A DNA stretch of 64,000 bases from positions 1-64,000 of the forward strand of contig NZ_FOVZ01000008.1 in NCBI RefSeq assembly GCF_900115295.1, given 5' to 3'. This document shows positions 35,501 to 44,343 of this stretch, piece after piece. The first letter of the stretch is position 1. Each line of letters begins with the position of its first letter. The DNA is from Sphingomonas sp. OK281 (lineage in GTDB: Bacteria > Pseudomonadota > Alphaproteobacteria > Sphingomonadales > Sphingomonadaceae). Below the pieces are notes generated by a model, which was given only the letters and a program-made list of their open reading frames with translations, was not told the DNA's origin and made no database searches. A program made the position numbers and the translations under genes.

Positions 35501-35987
35501 GGATCGCTCCGTGCAGCTGGATGCGGCCGGCGAAGGCGTTTCAGACGCCATGACGATTGCTCCTGAAACGCTGAGTGCGAATCCGGTGACGCTGGTCAGT
35601 CTCGAAGCCATGGATGCAAAGGGCACGAGCCTCTCGCGCAACTTCTATTGGGAGGGCCGCCAGCCATCAGACCTGAAGGGTATGACGGCGATGCCAAAGG
35701 TCGGACTAACAGCGTCCACAACGGTACGGATCGACGGAACGGAGACAGCCGCTACCATCACGCTTCGCAATGCCACTCAGACGCCGATCATCGAGGCGAA
35801 GGCTACGCTTTTCGACGCAGCCGGAAATCAGGTTCTGCCAGCCTACTTCACCGACAACTACGTCTCTCTTCTGCCAGGAGAAGAACGGGTGATCGCCGTG
35901 CGATACCCAACGAGCCGCGCTACCGGAACGGTGAACGTTCGCTTGAGCGGATGGAATGTGACGCCTTCGACCGTGGCGGTGCGATGA
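32556..35987 (+). CDS. glycoside hydrolase family 2 with LamG-like domain, copy A
   Basis: This 1143-residue secreted enzyme has a signal peptide (residues 1-21, MKYLAVALAATALSGWQASA) and a LamG/concanavalin-like domain (about 50-190, FTLSGWVWPKD, GRWTHLAVINDADGLVLYVN). GH2 sugar-binding and Ig-like domains span about 270-630, and a TIM barrel runs from about 640 to 870. The proposed acid/base is Glu757 (WIGRNEG) and the proposed nucleophile Glu815 (FAVELGTPS). Ig-type C-terminal domains follow. The architecture is that of the exo-beta-glucosaminidase/beta-mannosidase branch of GH2. Context with mannose-6-phosphate isomerase favours beta-mannosidase, but exact specificity is unknown. The start has a strong AGGGAGGA. 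It overlaps the downstream kinase by ATGA. Confidence 0.9.
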   Translation: MKYLAVALAATALSGWQASASEPSAVPGGPINVDIARGGDSVKFPIAAQSLNATARPDDFTLSGWVWPKDASAADAPLMAVADQGKVAFALNLVKGRPTFIAGSTRIAANATMPVGRWTHLAVINDADGLVLYVNGRSAGRVRHLEGFASQGLMTVAPRQSGYQTFAGRFADFRLDRSASPSAAIQSEAGRLPNADLIGFTPNSPTWPVQKKQQIGMEVPQSADTLPKSGAPFSAPIAKPIPNLPVLASGADGRWTLNGWRLVAAPDIHDAGAVVSRAGYDVSRWHVATVPGTVLTTLVDRGVYPDPGYGLNNMAIPEKLSRQAYWYRTQFRVPAGEAATNTFLTFKGINYAAEIWVNGQLVGDVKGAFVRGQFDISKVAAPGTIAAVAVKILPPPHPGIAQEESLTAGAGENGGMLVLDGPTFVAAEGWDWIPSIRDRNMGIWQPVLIEQVSAARIGDPQIITTLPKPDNSLANVEVRVPVENLTDQPVETVVRASFGDVAVSRSIRLAPRQKTVVAFMPGEFPQLAVRNPLLWWPNGYGKPNLHNLRIETSIAGRKSDERTTRFGIRQVTYDMSLMDDAGELRRVGIDLSRARSLGQHIVDGTHEGIRKVKGGWAASLAPGALKSAAVTRIDGEEELAPHLVIRVNGVRIAARGGNIGMDDFMKRIERDRLEPFFRLHRDGNMNIIRNWVGQNTEDVFFDLADEYGLMVLNDFWESTQDYNQQVDDVPLFMNNAQDVVARYRNHPSIVAWIGRNEGVPQPSLNVALQSLIEMEDGTRLYMGSSNNVNLAGSGPYDWREPETYFTEHAKGFAVELGTPSFPTLESWKRAIPKEDLWPISDAWAYHDWHQDRGGSVKTYMDAMRVRFGEPTSLEDFSGKAQLLQYDSHRAIFEGFNAGIWKTNSARMLWMTQPAWPSSAWNIFSSDYDTQASYYAVQKSSEPVHVQMNLPDHKIVVVNNTREPLRGLKVRVKMTDLQGKVIADRSVQLDAAGEGVSDAMTIAPETLSANPVTLVSLEAMDAKGTSLSRNFYWEGRQPSDLKGMTAMPKVGLTASTTVRIDGTETAATITLRNATQTPIIEAKATLFDAAGNQVLPAYFTDNYVSLLPGEERVIAVRYPTSRATGTVNVRLSGWNVTPSTVAVR

Positions 35988-36970
35988 TGGAGATGTACAC
36001 CCAAGACATCCATGCCGGGGCGGAGCCGACGGCTGAGGCGGTCCGTGGGGACTGCATCGTCGGGATAGAGCTCGGCGGCACCAAGATCATCTGCACGCTG
36101 GCCCGCAGCCATGACGACATCGTTGAGACCAGACGACTTGCGACGCGCGACCCGGTTTCGACGCTCGCCGACATCGAGCAAATCCTCGATGGTTGGACGC
36201 GGACGCACGATGTTCGGGCGCTTGGCATAGGCAGTTTCGGGCCGATCGAACTGAACCGGACGTCCAACGACTACGGCCACATTGGGAAGACGACCAAACC
36301 CGGATGGCATGGAGCGGACGTGGTCCAGCGGCTGATGCGACGCTACGACGTCCCGACCGGGGCCGACACGGACGTGAACGCAGCAGCGCTGGCCGAAGGT
36401 CGATGGGGTGCAGCTCGAGGACTTTCGAGCTGGACCTACATCACCGTTGGGACGGGGGTCGGTGCCGGCATCGTGGTCGGTGGGCAGACCGTTCATGGGC
36501 TCGGCCATCCCGAGGCGGGACACATGCTCGTGAGGCGCGAGCCTGGTGATAGCTGGGAGGGCGCATGCCCATTCCACGGGGACTGCGTCGAAGGTCTGGT
36601 TTCCGGTCCGGCGATAGAAAAGCGTACCGGCATGTCAGGTGACGCCATCGCGGACGATCACCCGGTATGGGAACACGTCGCGGATGCGTTGGCGACCATG
36701 ATGCACAACATGCTCTTCACTGTCGTGCCGGAGCGCATCCTGCTGGGAGGTGGCGTCCCATCTCGGCGCCCGTTCCTAATCCCCATGATCCGCAGTCGGC
36801 TGGAACCGCGGCTGGGCGGGTATGCCGGTTCGGATGTCATTACCGCGCAGCTTGAGACGCTGCTGGTAGCGCCGGGTCTTGGTGACGAGGCCGGTCCGCT
36901 GGGCTCGCTCGCTCTAGCCTTGGACGCCTTGAACGCAACGGTCGAACCGAACGCTGCCACCTACGTCTGA
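35984..36970 (+). CDS. ROK-family sugar kinase (fructokinase/mannokinase type)
   Basis: This 328-residue kinase has the ROK phosphate loop GIELGGTKIICTLA, the second ATP segment YITVGTGVGAGIVVGGQ, catalytic Asp in GADTDVNAAAL, and the zinc site H..CPFHGDCVEGLVSGPAI. This last block is typical of ROK fructokinases and mannokinases such as GmuE of the Bacillus glucomannan operon. It should phosphorylate mannose or fructose released by the GH2 enzymes, giving mannose 6-phosphate for the ManA-like isomerase at 47938. I place the start at 35984, where ATGA overlaps the stop of GH2 copy A, indicating translational coupling. An upstream in-frame extension to 35648 lies entirely inside the GH2 gene and is not credible. 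Confidence 0.85.
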   Translation: MMEMYTQDIHAGAEPTAEAVRGDCIVGIELGGTKIICTLARSHDDIVETRRLATRDPVSTLADIEQILDGWTRTHDVRALGIGSFGPIELNRTSNDYGHIGKTTKPGWHGADVVQRLMRRYDVPTGADTDVNAAALAEGRWGAARGLSSWTYITVGTGVGAGIVVGGQTVHGLGHPEAGHMLVRREPGDSWEGACPFHGDCVEGLVSGPAIEKRTGMSGDAIADDHPVWEHVADALATMMHNMLFTVVPERILLGGGVPSRRPFLIPMIRSRLEPRLGGYAGSDVITAQLETLLVAPGLGDEAGPLGSLALALDALNATVEPNAATYV

Positions 36971-37025
36971 TCCTCGAAGGTCGGCTGCGACCACGCGGAC
37001 CGCCGTAAGATTTGAGAGAAAATCG

Positions 37026-40000
37026 ATGAGCTATTATCTGAAACGCCTTCGCCTCGCTTCCATGTGTGGGATTGCCTTTCTAGCGCTTAACGCGAGGCCC
37101 GGCATCGCCCAGGATCCGTCCGAGATCGTAAATCATGGACAGTCTGCTGCGACGGGTCCGCACAGTGCCACCATCCTTGCAGACGGTATCGGGCTCGAAC
37201 GCGAGCTACCTGCGAATGCGCTTGGATTCGAGTCCGGCGCGCCATGGACTATGTCGGCCTGGATCAGGCCCAGCGTCGAACGCGCTGGACGGAGCGTCGT
37301 TGCGCAGGTGGGACGCGGCGACGCGGTCCGGGCCATCGTGATCGACGGCGGCCATTTCGCCTTCTGGAACGGGCAAGGCACGCCGACGCGGACAAGGGCG
37401 TCGGTGCCGGTCGGACGCTGGACGTTCGTGACGGCGTCGAGCGACGGTCAATCCGTTCGACTGTTTGCTGACGGCGTCATGGTCGGAACGTCTGCGCCGA
37501 ATTCGTCGCCATTGACGCCGGTGCTGGCTCTGGCGCCGGCGTCTGGCACCGGCGCGCTTGCCGACGTTCAGCATTTCGGCGGGGACATCTTCGAACTCCG
37601 CCTGCTGGCGAGGGCTGCGTCTCCGTCGGAGCTGAAGACGCTGGCCAAGACGAGGCCAGAGGTCATGCCCGCGCAACTTGCCACGCCCGGCGTTGGCTGG
37701 GAGTGGCAGGAGAAGCAGTGGCGGGGCTATTTCCAGCCACAGGACTACTGGACCCTTCCGAAAAGCGCGACGCCTCCCGCCAAGCCCGTTGCCAAACCAC
37801 TCGGCGCGAGGCCGTCCATGACGCGTCTCGCGGAGAACCGCTGGCAGATCGGCAACTGGGACCTCGCGTTTGCCGAAAAGACTTTGGCGACCGGTGCGCA
37901 GTTGTCAGCCACCGGCTTCGAACAGGGCCAATGGTACAAGGCCACCGTGCCCGGCACCGTTCTGACCACGCTGGTTGATCGCGGCGTGTATCCCGATCCC
38001 GCATACGGCCTGAACAACATGGCCATTCCGGAAAGTCTTGCTCGACAGGACTATTGGTATCGAACGGAATTCGACATGCCGTCGGAGGCCGGCGGAAAGC
38101 GGTTCCTCGTCTTCAAGGGCATCAACTACGCAGCGGAGATCTGGGTCAACGGCACCCGCGTCGGCGATGTGCGCGGCGCCTTCATCCGGGGGCAGTTCGA
38201 TGTCTCGGGGTTGTTGCGGGCAGGTCGCAATGCGATCGCCGTCAAGATCATCCGACCGCCGCATCCGGGCATCCCACACGAAGAATCCGTAGCGGCCGGG
38301 CCGGGCATGAACGGGGGAAACCTGACCATTGACGGACCGACGTTCGTCGCGGCCGAAGGCTGGGACTGGATTCCCGGCGTTCGCGATCGCAACATGGGCA
38401 TCTGGCAGCCCGTGGAACTGCAGACGAGCGGAGAGCTCCGCATCGGGGACGCGCAGGTGATCACCGACCTCCCATTGCCACGCACGGATAGCGCCGCGGT
38501 CACTGTGCGCGTCCCCGTCACGAACCTTGATGCCAGAACTGTCACGTCGCGGATCACCGCGAGTTTCGACGGCGTTGACGTCTCGAAGGACGTGGTTCTG
38601 GCTCCTGGAAGCACGACCGTCGAGTTTACGCCGGCGGAATTCTCGGCGCTGAACGTGCGCAACCCCCGCCTGTGGTGGCCGAACGGATATGGGCCGCAGA
38701 ACCTGTACACGTTGAAGGTCTCGGCGTCGCAAGGTGGCCACTCCTCCGATAGCAGGACTCTGCGGTTCGGCATGCGCGAGCTGAGCTACGGGTTGTCCCT
38801 TTTCGATCGAACGGGATCTCTACGCCGGGTGGCGGTCTCTCCGACGGACTCGAAGGAAAGGCTCGTCGATTCGCGGCATGAGGCCATCAAGGAGACGCCG
38901 GAAGGATGGGTTGAATCGCTGACCCTCGCGGGAGAGACGTCGCCAGCGGTACGGCCGATCGAGAAGACGATGGCGCTGCCGCACCTCACCGTGTTCGTGA
39001 ACGGAGTGAAGATCGCTGCGCGCGGCGGGAACTGGGGCATGGACGACTTCATGAAGCGCGTGCCGCGCGAACGCATGGAGCCGTTCTTCAAGCTGCACAA
39101 GAATGCCAACGTGAACATTATCCGGAACTGGGTCGGTCAGAACACTGAAGACGTGTTCTATGACCTCGCCGACGAATATGGCATGCTGATCACGAACGAT
39201 TTCTTCATGTCGACCCAGAATTTTCAGGTTGAGCCCGAGGATCCGCAACTCTTTCTGGCAAATGCTCGCGATGTTATCAGCCGCTATCGCAACCACCCGT
39301 CAGTGCTTTTGTGGTTCGGACGCAATGAGGGCGTCCCGCCGCCCCTGATGAACGAGGGGATGGACTCTCTCGTCCACGAACTGGATGGCACCCGGCTCTA
39401 CATGCCGAGTTCGAACGTCGTGGGCGTGCAGGGTTCCGGTCCGTACAACTATCGGCCTCCCGTCGGCTACTTCACGAACCTGGCGTCGGGCTTCTCGGTC
39501 GAGACCGGCACTCCGTCGCTCAACACCCTGGAAGCGTTGAAGGCGATGATGCCGAAGTCGGAACTCTGGCCGATCAGCGATACCCTTGCGTATCACGACT
39601 GGCACTTCGGCGGAAACGGAGACGTAAAGTCGTTCATGGATACGATGGACGCGCAACTGGGCAAGTCTACCAGTCTCGAGGATTTCGAACGCAAGGCCCA
39701 GCTCATGAACGTCGCTGACTACAAGGCGATCTTCGAAGGCATGTCGGCCCATCTCTGGACCAAAAACAGCGGGCGTATGCTGTGGATGACCCATCCAGCA
39801 TGGCCGTCTAACCATTGGCAGATCTACAGCTACGACTACGACACTCCAGGCGCCTATTTTGGAACAAAGTCGGCGCTGGAATCCGTGCACGCGCAGATGA
39901 ATCTGCCGGACTATTCGCTGGCGGTGGTCAACACGACTTTGGAGCCTCGGGCCGGTCTGAAACTTGTTACGAAGGTAGTCACGACGGATAACAAGGTACT

Positions 40001-40481
40001 GCTCGAGGACGAACGGGCCGTTGATGCTCCGGCCAACGCGACCACCACGCTCCCCGCTCTCCGTCTTCAGCCCGTTCTGGATCAGGAGAAGCTCGTCTTC
40101 GTATCCCTGACCCTGACCGACGGAAGCGGGAGGGAGCTGAGCAGGAACTTCTACTGGCAGGGCGCCGATGACGCCGCCTATCGCAAGCTGAACGCCTTGG
40201 TTCCCCAGAAGATGGACGTACAGGCGACGGTCGGTGCGAAGTCCTCGATCGGCGTGACAGTGACCAACCGTGGCGCCCAGCCCGTTCTCGGCATCAAGAT
40301 GACCGTCTTGGACAAACGTGGCGAGCGCGTGCTGCCGGCGTATTACGGCGACAACTATCTCAACCTTCTTCCCGGCGAGACGCGTACCGTCGAGATCCAG
40401 TGCGACGACGCCCCAAACAAGGCTTCCGCCGTGTCGATCCGGGGATGGAACGTGGTCAACGCCGTCATCAAGCTTCGTTGA
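37026..40481 (+). CDS. glycoside hydrolase family 2 with LamG-like domain, copy B
   Basis: This 1151-residue paralog of copies A and C has a signal peptide (residues 1-28, ending ARPGIA) and a LamG-like N-terminal domain (AWIRPSVERAGRSVVAQVG, VGRWTFVTASSDGQSVRLFA). The GH2 modules share PGTVLTTLVDRGVYPDPAYG and FKGINYAAEIWVNG with the others. The proposed acid/base is Glu768 (LWFGRNEGVPPP) and the proposed nucleophile Glu826 (FSVETGTPS), the same 58-residue spacing as the paralogs. It differs around the active site (STQNFQVEPEDPQ where copies A and C have ESTQD), hinting at a different substrate or linkage. It follows the ROK kinase by 55 bases. Confidence 0.9.
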   Translation: MSYYLKRLRLASMCGIAFLALNARPGIAQDPSEIVNHGQSAATGPHSATILADGIGLERELPANALGFESGAPWTMSAWIRPSVERAGRSVVAQVGRGDAVRAIVIDGGHFAFWNGQGTPTRTRASVPVGRWTFVTASSDGQSVRLFADGVMVGTSAPNSSPLTPVLALAPASGTGALADVQHFGGDIFELRLLARAASPSELKTLAKTRPEVMPAQLATPGVGWEWQEKQWRGYFQPQDYWTLPKSATPPAKPVAKPLGARPSMTRLAENRWQIGNWDLAFAEKTLATGAQLSATGFEQGQWYKATVPGTVLTTLVDRGVYPDPAYGLNNMAIPESLARQDYWYRTEFDMPSEAGGKRFLVFKGINYAAEIWVNGTRVGDVRGAFIRGQFDVSGLLRAGRNAIAVKIIRPPHPGIPHEESVAAGPGMNGGNLTIDGPTFVAAEGWDWIPGVRDRNMGIWQPVELQTSGELRIGDAQVITDLPLPRTDSAAVTVRVPVTNLDARTVTSRITASFDGVDVSKDVVLAPGSTTVEFTPAEFSALNVRNPRLWWPNGYGPQNLYTLKVSASQGGHSSDSRTLRFGMRELSYGLSLFDRTGSLRRVAVSPTDSKERLVDSRHEAIKETPEGWVESLTLAGETSPAVRPIEKTMALPHLTVFVNGVKIAARGGNWGMDDFMKRVPRERMEPFFKLHKNANVNIIRNWVGQNTEDVFYDLADEYGMLITNDFFMSTQNFQVEPEDPQLFLANARDVISRYRNHPSVLLWFGRNEGVPPPLMNEGMDSLVHELDGTRLYMPSSNVVGVQGSGPYNYRPPVGYFTNLASGFSVETGTPSLNTLEALKAMMPKSELWPISDTLAYHDWHFGGNGDVKSFMDTMDAQLGKSTSLEDFERKAQLMNVADYKAIFEGMSAHLWTKNSGRMLWMTHPAWPSNHWQIYSYDYDTPGAYFGTKSALESVHAQMNLPDYSLAVVNTTLEPRAGLKLVTKVVTTDNKVLLEDERAVDAPANATTTLPALRLQPVLDQEKLVFVSLTLTDGSGRELSRNFYWQGADDAAYRKLNALVPQKMDVQATVGAKSSIGVTVTNRGAQPVLGIKMTVLDKRGERVLPAYYGDNYLNLLPGETRTVEIQCDDAPNKASAVSIRGWNVVNAVIKLR

Positions 40482-40575
40482 TTAGGGCCGCCGGATGCGG
40501 TGGCTGATCTAGCTCGCGGGTCCACGATGGAAGTCGGAGCCCGCGACATTCTTTCAGCAGTGGAGACGGTGCGTC

Positions 40576-41721
40576 ATGCTGCACGGGATTAATCTGGAAG
40601 TCGCTGCCGAGTGGAACCGGCGGATGTTACTACAGATCCTTCGAACGTCTGGTCAGAAGACCCGGCGCGAGCTTGCAGCGGTCACCGGCCTTTCCATGCC
40701 GGCGATCGCGAACATCGCGGGTCTTTTGATCAAGGACGGCTTCGTCCGGGAATCCGGTCGGACGAGTGGTAACAGGGGCCAGCCGGCGATCCGACTGCAG
40801 ATGGTGAAGGATCGAGCGATCTGCATCGGCGTCGATGTCAGTTCCTCCAGGATGCGCCTCGTTGCCGTGAATCTGGCCGGACAGGTCGTTCACCGACGGA
40901 CACAGGCGCTAGATGTCGCCGACGAGGCGGTGGTTTGCGCTACGATCGTCGACGCCGTCGCTGAACTCACTGCCAGCGGGATCGTCGACGCGCGCAAGGT
41001 CATCGGCGTCGCCGTGGCGCGGTGTGGTTCTTGGATCGACCATGCAGATCGGGGTGAAGCCGCCACCAACGCGATCGTTAGGCTCGGTGGGCGCGCGGAT
41101 CAGCCTGCCTCGGAAAACGAGCTGACTTTCGTCTCAAGCTACGATGCATTGGCGGCGATGGAGCCATTTCAAAGGACCGATCATGAGGCAGAGCGCTTCG
41201 GGTACGTTCATCTCAGTGACACACCCTCGCTCGTGACGGTCACTGGACGGTCCACGGGCCATCTTCATGTAGAGGCCAAGCGCATTCCGCAGGGTGCGAA
41301 AATCGCTGCAAGGTTGCACGCGGCAAGTGAAGCAAAGCCAACCGCCCCGACGACGAACGATGGCACTGGCACGGTGGCCGATTGCGCAGGGGATCTTCAT
41401 CTCGCTCTGCACGAGGCATATGGCAGGTCGGTACCCACGACGTTGTACGTGGGAGGTTACGTCACGGATCTGGTTGCTGTCGATCTAGCCACGGCGCTTG
41501 GCAAACTCCGCGGAAGCGGATCGGTGGTATGTCCGGCAACCACCGCCGATTACGCCATCGCCATCGGGGCTGCCGCAATGCTGATCGAAGATCGCCTCAT
41601 GCCTCAGGGCGTGCTTTGCCCGAAGATCAACGACGACATCGGGGGAGAGCTCGAGAGGCTGGGTCGATTCGGTTCCCAATCCAACAACTGTGAACCAGCT
41701 GACGGAGGGGTAGCGAATTGA
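40576..41721 (+). CDS. ROK-like transcriptional regulator, divergent
   Basis: This 381-residue protein has an N-terminal winged-helix domain (AEWNRRMLLQILRTSGQKTR, RELAAVTGLSMPAIANIAGL) and a C-terminal ROK-like domain (ICIGVDVSSSRMRLVAVNLA). It ends LYVGGYVTDLVAVDLATAL and ADYAIAIGAAAMLIE. The sugar-binding and zinc motifs of active ROK proteins (EIGH and the Cys cluster) cannot be found, and the middle part is poorly conserved. It may sense a different ligand or act without one. It is embedded in the operon between GH2 copy B and the permease, unlike the stand-alone ROK regulator at 23901. It is a second candidate for binding the two palindromes. Confidence 0.8.
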   Translation: MLHGINLEVAAEWNRRMLLQILRTSGQKTRRELAAVTGLSMPAIANIAGLLIKDGFVRESGRTSGNRGQPAIRLQMVKDRAICIGVDVSSSRMRLVAVNLAGQVVHRRTQALDVADEAVVCATIVDAVAELTASGIVDARKVIGVAVARCGSWIDHADRGEAATNAIVRLGGRADQPASENELTFVSSYDALAAMEPFQRTDHEAERFGYVHLSDTPSLVTVTGRSTGHLHVEAKRIPQGAKIAARLHAASEAKPTAPTTNDGTGTVADCAGDLHLALHEAYGRSVPTTLYVGGYVTDLVAVDLATALGKLRGSGSVVCPATTADYAIAIGAAAMLIEDRLMPQGVLCPKINDDIGGELERLGRFGSQSNNCEPADGGVAN

Positions 41722-41827
41722 TCGCGTCTATCACGCTGTCGCCGATGAGTAGCGGTTCGGAAGGATGCGTGGATCGGCATGTTTCCGAACCAGGTTCTCA
41801 GTGCAACGTGATCCGCCGGGGTTCAAT

Positions 41828-43141
41828 ATGACCCTGCTTGCCGTGCTGGTCGCGGTGGGGACGCTCGTGCTTCTGATCTCCGTCGTCAAGCTGCATCCCT
41901 TCGTGGCGTTCCTTATCGCCGCAATCGTCGCGGCCCTGCTGCTCGGGCGTCCGATGACCAGCATCACCACCAGCTTGAACCACGGTATCGGTGACATGCT
42001 CGGCTCCTTGACCGCGATCCTGTGTCTTGGAGCCATGTTCGGAAGGATCGTCGCTGACAGCGGTGCTGCACGCAGGATCGCGGACACGCTGATACGCATT
42101 GCGGGGATAAAGCGGATAACGCTTGCCCTGGCGGCCTCCGGGTTCCTTGTCGGGATTCCGCTGTTTTACAACGTCGGCTTCGTTCTGATGGTGCCGCTCA
42201 TCCTGTCGGTCCAGCAGCGCTCGAGCCTGCCTGCGGTATATCTCGGAATACCGATGCTGGCCGGTCTGTCGATCGCCCATGGGTTTCTGCCGCCCCATCC
42301 CTCCCCGACCGCCCTCGTCGGGCTCTTTGGCGCGAACATGGGTAGGACCCTCGTCTATGGGCTGATCGTTGGGATTCCTACGCTGCTGATTGCCGGGCCG
42401 TTGTTCGCCCATACGCTGAAGGGCATAGTGGCGAAGCCGCATATGTCCCGGCCGGACAGTAGCTCGCAAAGTCTTCGTGTTCCCGGCGTCGCCGCCAGTT
42501 TCGGGGTCGCGCTCCTGCCGGTCGCGCTGCTAGCCGGTGCAACCCTCCTCACGTCCTTTGACGGCATGCGGCCGGAGGTGCTGATGGCGGCTGCCGTCGC
42601 AGGCGATGCGAACGTGGTGATGCTCAGTTCGCTACTCATCGCGACCATCGTGCTCGGCGTTGCGCAAGGCAGGCGCGCTTCCGACATGTCCGCAGGCTCG
42701 GTCGACGCCATCAAGGACATCGCCGGCATTCTTCTCGTCATTGCAGGCGCTGGCGCGCTCAAGCAGGTGTTCATTGACGGCGGGGCGGATGTTGCGCTGG
42801 CCGGCTGGCTTTCAGGACTTCACGTTCCGCCTCTCGTTCTCGGCTGGACCATCGCCCTCGCAATCCGGCTGGCTCTGGGATCGGCCACGGTAGCAGGCCT
42901 GACCGCGGCCGGCATGGTGCAGCCGTTGGTGGCCTCGCAGCATGTCGATTCCAGTCTGATGGTTCTCGCCATAGGTGCCGGCAGCTTGATGTGCAGCCAC
43001 GTCAACGACTCTGGCTTCTGGATGTTCAAGGAATACTTCGGACTGAGCCTGGCGGATACCTTCCGGTCCTGGTCGGTCATGGAGACCCTGGTCGGCGTGT
43101 TCGGCCTGATTTTCACTCTCATGCTGAGCCTAATCGTATGA
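41828..43141 (+). CDS. gluconate:H+ symporter family permease (GntP type)
   Basis: This 437-residue polytopic protein of the GntP family has about twelve spans. Landmarks are LVLLISVVKLHPFVAFLIAA, MLGSLTAILCLGAMFGRIV, GFLVGIPLFYNVGFVLMVPL, GFLPPHPSPTALVGLFGANM and SLMCSHVNDSGFWMFKEYFG. The family carries aldonates such as gluconate, idonate or fructuronate into the cytoplasm with protons. The next gene, mannonate dehydratase, overlaps by four bases, so the natural substrate may be mannonate or a related aldonate. The ATG at 41828 matches the family N-terminus. An in-frame start at 41765 adds unrelated residues. Confidence 0.85.
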   Translation: MTLLAVLVAVGTLVLLISVVKLHPFVAFLIAAIVAALLLGRPMTSITTSLNHGIGDMLGSLTAILCLGAMFGRIVADSGAARRIADTLIRIAGIKRITLALAASGFLVGIPLFYNVGFVLMVPLILSVQQRSSLPAVYLGIPMLAGLSIAHGFLPPHPSPTALVGLFGANMGRTLVYGLIVGIPTLLIAGPLFAHTLKGIVAKPHMSRPDSSSQSLRVPGVAASFGVALLPVALLAGATLLTSFDGMRPEVLMAAAVAGDANVVMLSSLLIATIVLGVAQGRRASDMSAGSVDAIKDIAGILLVIAGAGALKQVFIDGGADVALAGWLSGLHVPPLVLGWTIALAIRLALGSATVAGLTAAGMVQPLVASQHVDSSLMVLAIGAGSLMCSHVNDSGFWMFKEYFGLSLADTFRSWSVMETLVGVFGLIFTLMLSLIV

Positions 43142-44343
43142 ACGATCGGTCCCTTTCGTTTCCATACCCCATGGAACAGACAATGCGGTGGTTCGGCCCG
43201 CCTGATCCTGTCTCATTGTCCGACATTCGACAGGCCGGGTGCACGGGCGTCGTCACGGCGCTGCACGAGATACCCAATGGTGCGGTGTGGCCTGTCGAGG
43301 CGATCGCGCATCGCAAGGCGCTCATCGAGCAGGCCGGTCTCAGGTGGTCGGTGGTCGAAAGCCTGCCGGTTCACGAGGCGATCAAGCTTGGCGGCCCGGG
43401 CCGGGATGACGCGTTGGCTAACTACAAAAAGAGCTTGGTCAACCTCCATGCATGTGGCGTCACGACAGTGACCTACAACTTCATGCCGCTTCTCGACTGG
43501 ACGCGGACCGATCTTGCCTACGAGCTTCCCGATGGCGCGTTGGCCTTGAGGTTCGAACCAGAAGCGCTGGCGGCCTACGACATTCATATCCTGCGACGCT
43601 CTTCGGCCGAACGGAGCTATTCCGATCACGTCAGGGCTCGCGCCGCAGTCTATTTCGCTTCGATGGACAGCGCAGCGCGCCACTGCCTGGAGCGCACGAT
43701 CATCGCCGGACTGCCCGGTAGCGAGGAGAGCTTCGGTTCCGCGGAATTCCTTGCGGCGATAGAAGGCTACGCACAGATCGACGCGCAGACGCTGCGCGAG
43801 AACCTTTTCGGCTTCCTGCGCGCGGTATGCCCGCTCGCGGACGACCTCGGCATGCGACTGGTGATCCACCCCGACGATCCACCTTTCGAGCTTTTCGGCC
43901 TGCCGCGAGTGGTCGGATCGGCGGACGACCTGGGCAAGCTGTTCGACGCCGTGCCCAACGTCTCCAACGGTCTCTGCTTCTGCGTCGGCTCTTTCGGCGT
44001 CGCCGCGCAGAACGATCTGCCCGCGATGATGCGCCGCTTCGGCGACCGTGTTCACTTTCTCCATCTCAGAAACGTGCGGCGCGAAACAGGTGGCGGATTC
44101 CACGAGGCCACACACCTGGGTGGGTCCAGTGACATGGTCGCGATCATGAAGGCTATCCGTTCGATATCAATGTCGGGACGGCGTTCGATCCCGATGCGTC
44201 CGGATCACGGTCACCGGATGCTCGACGACCTGAAAAAGTCGGGAAGCAACCCCGGCTATTCCGCGATTGGGCGGCTCAGGGGGCTCGCCGAACTGCGCGG
44301 GCTGGAAATCGGCATTGCCGCCCATGAAGGAGAATCGCAGTGA
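43138..44343 (+). CDS. uxuA: D-mannonate dehydratase
   Basis: This 401-residue enzyme converts D-mannonate to 2-keto-3-deoxygluconate, which enters the Entner-Doudoroff pathway. It matches UxuA in full: TMRWFGPPDPVSLSDIRQAG, TGVVTALHEIPNGAVW, VTTVTYNFMPLLDWTRTDLA, RLVIHPDDPP, GLCFCVGSFG (metal-binding Cys and His region), RVHFLHLRNVRRE and MRPDHGHRMLDD. The start ATG overlaps the permease TGA (ATGA), and its own stop overlaps the GTG start of the third GH2 gene (GTGA). The usual partners of the glucuronate pathway (uxaC, uxuB, kdgK) are not in this window, so mannonate is probably imported as such or made by other enzymes. Confidence 0.9.
   Translation: MNDRSLSFPYPMEQTMRWFGPPDPVSLSDIRQAGCTGVVTALHEIPNGAVWPVEAIAHRKALIEQAGLRWSVVESLPVHEAIKLGGPGRDDALANYKKSLVNLHACGVTTVTYNFMPLLDWTRTDLAYELPDGALALRFEPEALAAYDIHILRRSSAERSYSDHVRARAAVYFASMDSAARHCLERTIIAGLPGSEESFGSAEFLAAIEGYAQIDAQTLRENLFGFLRAVCPLADDLGMRLVIHPDDPPFELFGLPRVVGSADDLGKLFDAVPNVSNGLCFCVGSFGVAAQNDLPAMMRRFGDRVHFLHLRNVRRETGGGFHEATHLGGSSDMVAIMKAIRSISMSGRRSIPMRPDHGHRMLDDLKKSGSNPGYSAIGRLRGLAELRGLEIGIAAHEGESQ

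Noticed and set aside
35648..35983. Long upstream extension of the ROK kinase frame
   Set aside because: It lies wholly inside GH2 copy A in another frame. Family similarity and the ATGA overlap place the start at 35984.
40510..40550. Inverted repeat TCGCGGG / CCCGCGA before the second ROK gene
   Set aside because: The 7-bp stem has a long loop and no T tract. Too weak to call a terminator or operator.
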